From an uncultured Lachnospiraceae bacterium (GTDB lineage Bacteria > Bacillota > Clostridia > Lachnospirales > Lachnospiraceae), in contig CAJUDH010000003.1 in NCBI GenBank assembly GCA_910584845.1, positions 124,001 through 188,000 on the forward strand: a DNA stretch of 64,000 nt. Reading direction: 5' to 3'. The notes under the pieces were generated by a model. That model had not been told where the DNA came from. It did not search any database and saw only the letters and a program-made list of their open reading frames with translations. Shown piece by piece: positions 61,262-64,000 of the stretch. Every line of letters begins with the position of its first letter. Position 1 is the first letter of the stretch. The position numbers and the translations under genes are program-made.

Positions 61262-63820
61262 ATGGAACAGAAAGGTGACCACAATAACTTTATGATGCAG
61301 CTGGCGACGTTCGTGGTGAATAAACGGAACGCGTTTGTTGTATTGTTTGCCATTGCCTGTATCTATTGCCTGACTACCTTAAACCGGGCGCAGGTGAACA
61401 CGGAGCTCACGGATTATCTGCCGGATTCCACGGAGACCAGGCAGGGGCTGGACATTATGGACCGGGAGTTCACGACTTTCGGGTCGGCGAAAATCCTGGT
61501 AACCAACATCACTTATGAAAAAGCCTTAGAGGAGGCGAAGGCCCTGGAGGAAGTCAGGGGCATTTCTTCCGTGCGCTTTTTTGACTGGGACGACCAGGAC
61601 GGCGTTTATGACGAGGAAGAAATCACCGACTATTATAAAGATGCCTGTGCGCTTTATACGCTGTCTTTTGACGAAGAAGAGGATACGGAACTGTCCCAGC
61701 GGGCTATGGCTAATGTGCGGGAACAGCTAAAAGGTTACCAGGCCTATTTTTATACGACGGTGGATAAAGACGACAATGCGGCATTGCAGCAGGACATGAA
61801 AGGGATCCTGCTTGTGGCGGCAACCATTATCCTCCTTGTCCTGCTGTTTACTTCCAATACATATATGGAAATCGTGGTTTTCACCATGACTTTCCTTGTG
61901 GCTATCATACTCAATACAGGCACGAATTTTTGGTTTGGGGATATTTCCTTTGTGACCAATGCGGTGGCGGCAGTTTTGCAGCTGGCGTTATCCATTGATT
62001 ATGCCATTATATTGTTTCACCGTTTTATGGAGGAGCACCGCACTAAGGGGACTGTGGAGGCGGTTACCGTGGCGCTAAGCAAGGCAATCCCGGAGATTTC
62101 TTCCAGCAGCCTGACCACGGTGTCTGGCATGGTAGCCTTGATGCTGATGCAGTTTGGCATAGGGATGGACTTGGGCCGGGTTTTGACCAAAGCCATTGTA
62201 TTCAGCATGATGACGGTGTTTTTCCTAATGCCGGCCATGATTGTAATGTTGTCCAAGTGGATTGAAAAAACCGTCCACCGCAGTTTTGTGCCTTCTATAC
62301 GGATTTGGGGGCGGCTGGTGGTTAAGACCCGGTTTTTTTTGCTTCCGGTTTTTCTGGTTGTGACAGCAGGCGGATGTGTCCTGTCCAGCCAATGTGAATA
62401 CGTCTATGACCATGGGTCCATCGAGGCGGCTAAAATGAACGAATATATGACCGCCAAGGTACGGATTGAGAAAACGTTTCCGGTGACCAATACCATGGCG
62501 GTAGTGGTGCCAAAAGGGGATTACCAGAAAGAGGCAAAAATCATCAAAGGCCTGGAAGAGATGGAGCGGGTGGATACGGTGCTGGGGTTAAGCAGCATTG
62601 AAGTAGACGACGACGGAAAATACATTTTGGTCAATGAGCTAAATCCCCGGGAATTTGCAGAGGTTGCCGACGTGGACCTGGACCTGGTGCGCCTTTTGTA
62701 CCAGTTTTATGCCATTGACCAGGAGCAGTACGGTGCGTTTATGAAAAACCTGGACGAATACCGGGTGCCGGTCATTGATATGGTAGATTTTATCTATGAC
62801 CAGAAGGAAAAGGGCGCCATTGACCTGGACGATGACCTTTCCGAGGATGTGGACGACCTTCATGAAGCCCTCAGCAACGCCAGGAAGCAGTTGGAAGGGG
62901 AAGAATATTCCCGGATTGTGTTTACCATGGCCGGCCCGATTGAAGGGGAGGAAACGTTCCAGGTTATCGACCAGATACGGGACATGGCAAACGCATATTA
63001 TGACGAAGTATACGTGGTGGGCGATTCCACCAGCGATTATGACCTAAGCAAGTCTTTCCGCAAGGACAACGTTAAGATCAGTGTGCTGACCGCTTTGTTT
63101 GTAGGGATTATTTTGCTTTTTACCTTCCAGTCCGCAGGGCTTCCTATTATGCTGGTATTGGCAATTCAAAGCAGCATATGGATTAACTTTTCCATACCGC
63201 CTTTAAGGGGGGGGACTATGTTCTTCCTTAGCTACCTTATTGTAAGCGCGATCCAGATGGGGGCTACCATCGACTATGCCATCGTCATTACCAGCCGGTA
63301 TATGGATCTGCGCAAGCAGATGAAAGACCGGAAGCAGGTCGTGGTGGAGGCTTTAAACCAGGCTTTCCCAACCGTGGCTACTTCCGGGACGATCCTTACC
63401 TGCGCCGGTTTTGCAGTGGGGAGGCTTACTTCCAACGCGATCATCGCTTCTTTGGGGAAGGCTTTGGGCGCCGGCACGTTGATTTCCATAATTATTGTCA
63501 TGACCATATTGCCGCAGATCCTTTTGGTGTTTGACGGGATAATAGACCGGACGGAATTTAACCGTGGCGCCCCAAAACCCGGCGGTAAAAAAGAAGGGGG
63601 CCGCGCCCTTGAAAAAGTGCCGGCGCCCGTGGCCGGTGAACCGGCAGTGCCGGGCAATCCTGTGGGCGGAACCGGGCAAAAGGGCAGTCCCGCGGCGGAA
63701 ACCCCCTCGGAAACCGCCGCCGTAACCTCGGAAAATCCCGTGGCACAGGCTGAAAAACAGGCAGGCAAGAATCCGGAAACGGAGGAAGAAGGAGGTGGGG
63801 ACCATGAAGAAGTCAACTAG
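61262..63820 (+). CDS. MMPL/RND-family membrane exporter
   Basis: 852 residues with the two-fold RND layout: helix 1 (about 17-38), an extracellular loop, a block of five helices (about 180-350), a second large loop (about 375-610) and a second helix block (about 610-765). MMPL features include LALSIDYAIILFHRF and MGATIDYAIVITSRY, the paired Asp-containing proton-relay helices. A cytosolic Pro/Ala/Glu-rich tail of about 75 residues ends the protein. MMPL proteins export lipids or hydrophobic molecules. AAGGAG lies 13 nt upstream of the ATG, a rather long spacing. The 3' end overlaps the next gene by 17 nt. Confidence 0.9.
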   Translation: MEQKGDHNNFMMQLATFVVNKRNAFVVLFAIACIYCLTTLNRAQVNTELTDYLPDSTETRQGLDIMDREFTTFGSAKILVTNITYEKALEEAKALEEVRGISSVRFFDWDDQDGVYDEEEITDYYKDACALYTLSFDEEEDTELSQRAMANVREQLKGYQAYFYTTVDKDDNAALQQDMKGILLVAATIILLVLLFTSNTYMEIVVFTMTFLVAIILNTGTNFWFGDISFVTNAVAAVLQLALSIDYAIILFHRFMEEHRTKGTVEAVTVALSKAIPEISSSSLTTVSGMVALMLMQFGIGMDLGRVLTKAIVFSMMTVFFLMPAMIVMLSKWIEKTVHRSFVPSIRIWGRLVVKTRFFLLPVFLVVTAGGCVLSSQCEYVYDHGSIEAAKMNEYMTAKVRIEKTFPVTNTMAVVVPKGDYQKEAKIIKGLEEMERVDTVLGLSSIEVDDDGKYILVNELNPREFAEVADVDLDLVRLLYQFYAIDQEQYGAFMKNLDEYRVPVIDMVDFIYDQKEKGAIDLDDDLSEDVDDLHEALSNARKQLEGEEYSRIVFTMAGPIEGEETFQVIDQIRDMANAYYDEVYVVGDSTSDYDLSKSFRKDNVKISVLTALFVGIILLFTFQSAGLPIMLVLAIQSSIWINFSIPPLRGGTMFFLSYLIVSAIQMGATIDYAIVITSRYMDLRKQMKDRKQVVVEALNQAFPTVATSGTILTCAGFAVGRLTSNAIIASLGKALGAGTLISIIIVMTILPQILLVFDGIIDRTEFNRGAPKPGGKKEGGRALEKVPAPVAGEPAVPGNPVGGTGQKGSPAAETPSETAAVTSENPVAQAEKQAGKNPETEEEGGGDHEEVN

Positions 63821-64000
63821 AGCCATGGCATGGCTTACGGCCGCGGCCGTTTTCCTGGCATCTGTGCCGGCGGCCCCTTTGCGGGCCCAGGCGGAAGGGG
63901 ATGCCATATCCATCCGCACGGTGGAAGACTTCCTGGAATTTAGCCGGTCGTGTACGTCAGAAAGCTATTCCCAAGGCAAAACGGTAAGCCTGGAGGCAGA
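63804..64000 (+). CDS. Secreted protein, N-terminus only (runs off window)
   Basis: The ATG at 63804 follows a strong AGGAGGTGGGGACC and encodes a signal peptide (MKKSTRAMAWLTAAAVFLAS, cleavage likely after LRAQA). The mature start, ISIRTVEDFLEFSRSC then SQGKTVSLEA, resembles the opening of secreted parallel-beta-helix proteins. It overlaps the MMPL gene by 17 nt, so the two are coupled. The rest lies beyond the window. Confidence 0.75.
   Translation, partial: MKKSTRAMAWLTAAAVFLASVPAAPLRAQAEGDAISIRTVEDFLEFSRSCTSESYSQGKTVSLEA

Overview
The window looks like a chromosomal segment of a Clostridia-class Firmicute, most likely a Lachnospiraceae gut commensal. The grounds are strong AGGAGG-type ribosome binding sites, textbook sigma-A promoters, fairly GC-rich coding DNA, Clostridia-type gene sets (EF-G-like GTPase, Csp-like subtilisin, BspA-type leucine-rich-repeat protein, MMPL exporter, 4Fe-4S aldo-keto reductases) and choline-binding-type wall repeats. 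I saw no rRNA, tRNA, CRISPR array, intact insertion sequence or prophage.

Layout. 1-1 kb: 3' part of a TrpB2-like tryptophan synthase beta chain. 1.1-6.9 kb (minus): a five-gene peptide ABC importer operon (dppABCDF type) with a strong promoter and an intercistronic hairpin after the binding-protein gene. 7-10.7 kb: a very large wall-bound transglutaminase-like protein whose signal peptide appears split by a frameshift beside a perfect 15-bp inverted repeat. 10.8-17.1 kb: an ABC-F ATPase, an LTA-synthase-type sulfatase-fold protein, a truncated MerR regulator and a secreted SGNH esterase. 17.3-20.9 kb (minus): aroF-tyrA-aroA aromatic operon behind a near-consensus promoter. 21-29.3 kb: EF-G-like GTPase, CPBP protease, a DUF1266/Imm33-like protein coupled to a zinc ABC transporter, and a degenerate GGDEF-EAL protein. 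30-33.4 kb: M32 carboxypeptidase and a Csp-like subtilisin. 33.4-36.2 kb: AT-rich decayed DNA, then an AraC-EamA-DUF2000 set with a shortened DUF2000. 36.5-41.6 kb: the trehalose locus, treR divergent from treB-treC, with three operator palindromes. 41.8-45.2 kb: an exonuclease followed by gene remnants (methyltransferase fragment, surface-protein scrap, deleted aldo-keto reductase) around an intact MerR gene. 45.3-50.6 kb: DUF362 protein, aldo-keto reductase, GH1 phospho-glycosidase, a repeat ORF and an AlkD-like repair protein. 50.8-61 kb: a tightly coupled envelope operon (hybrid histidine kinase, giant LRR protein, MoxR ATPase, DUF58, transglutaminase-like membrane protein). 61.2-64 kb: MMPL exporter overlapping a secreted protein that runs off the window.

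Most notable. (1) Between treR and treB lies a five-copy 51-bp tandem array that appears to derive from the IIA-domain coding sequence of a PTS gene such as the adjacent treB, and it sits in the predicted treR leader. (2) The 10-kb kinase-LRR-MoxR-DUF58-transglutaminase operon has overlapping genes, and its transglutaminase-like domain lacks the catalytic cysteine, suggesting a non-enzymatic envelope system. (3) The choline-binding transglutaminase protein keeps its catalytic triad but has a disrupted export signal.
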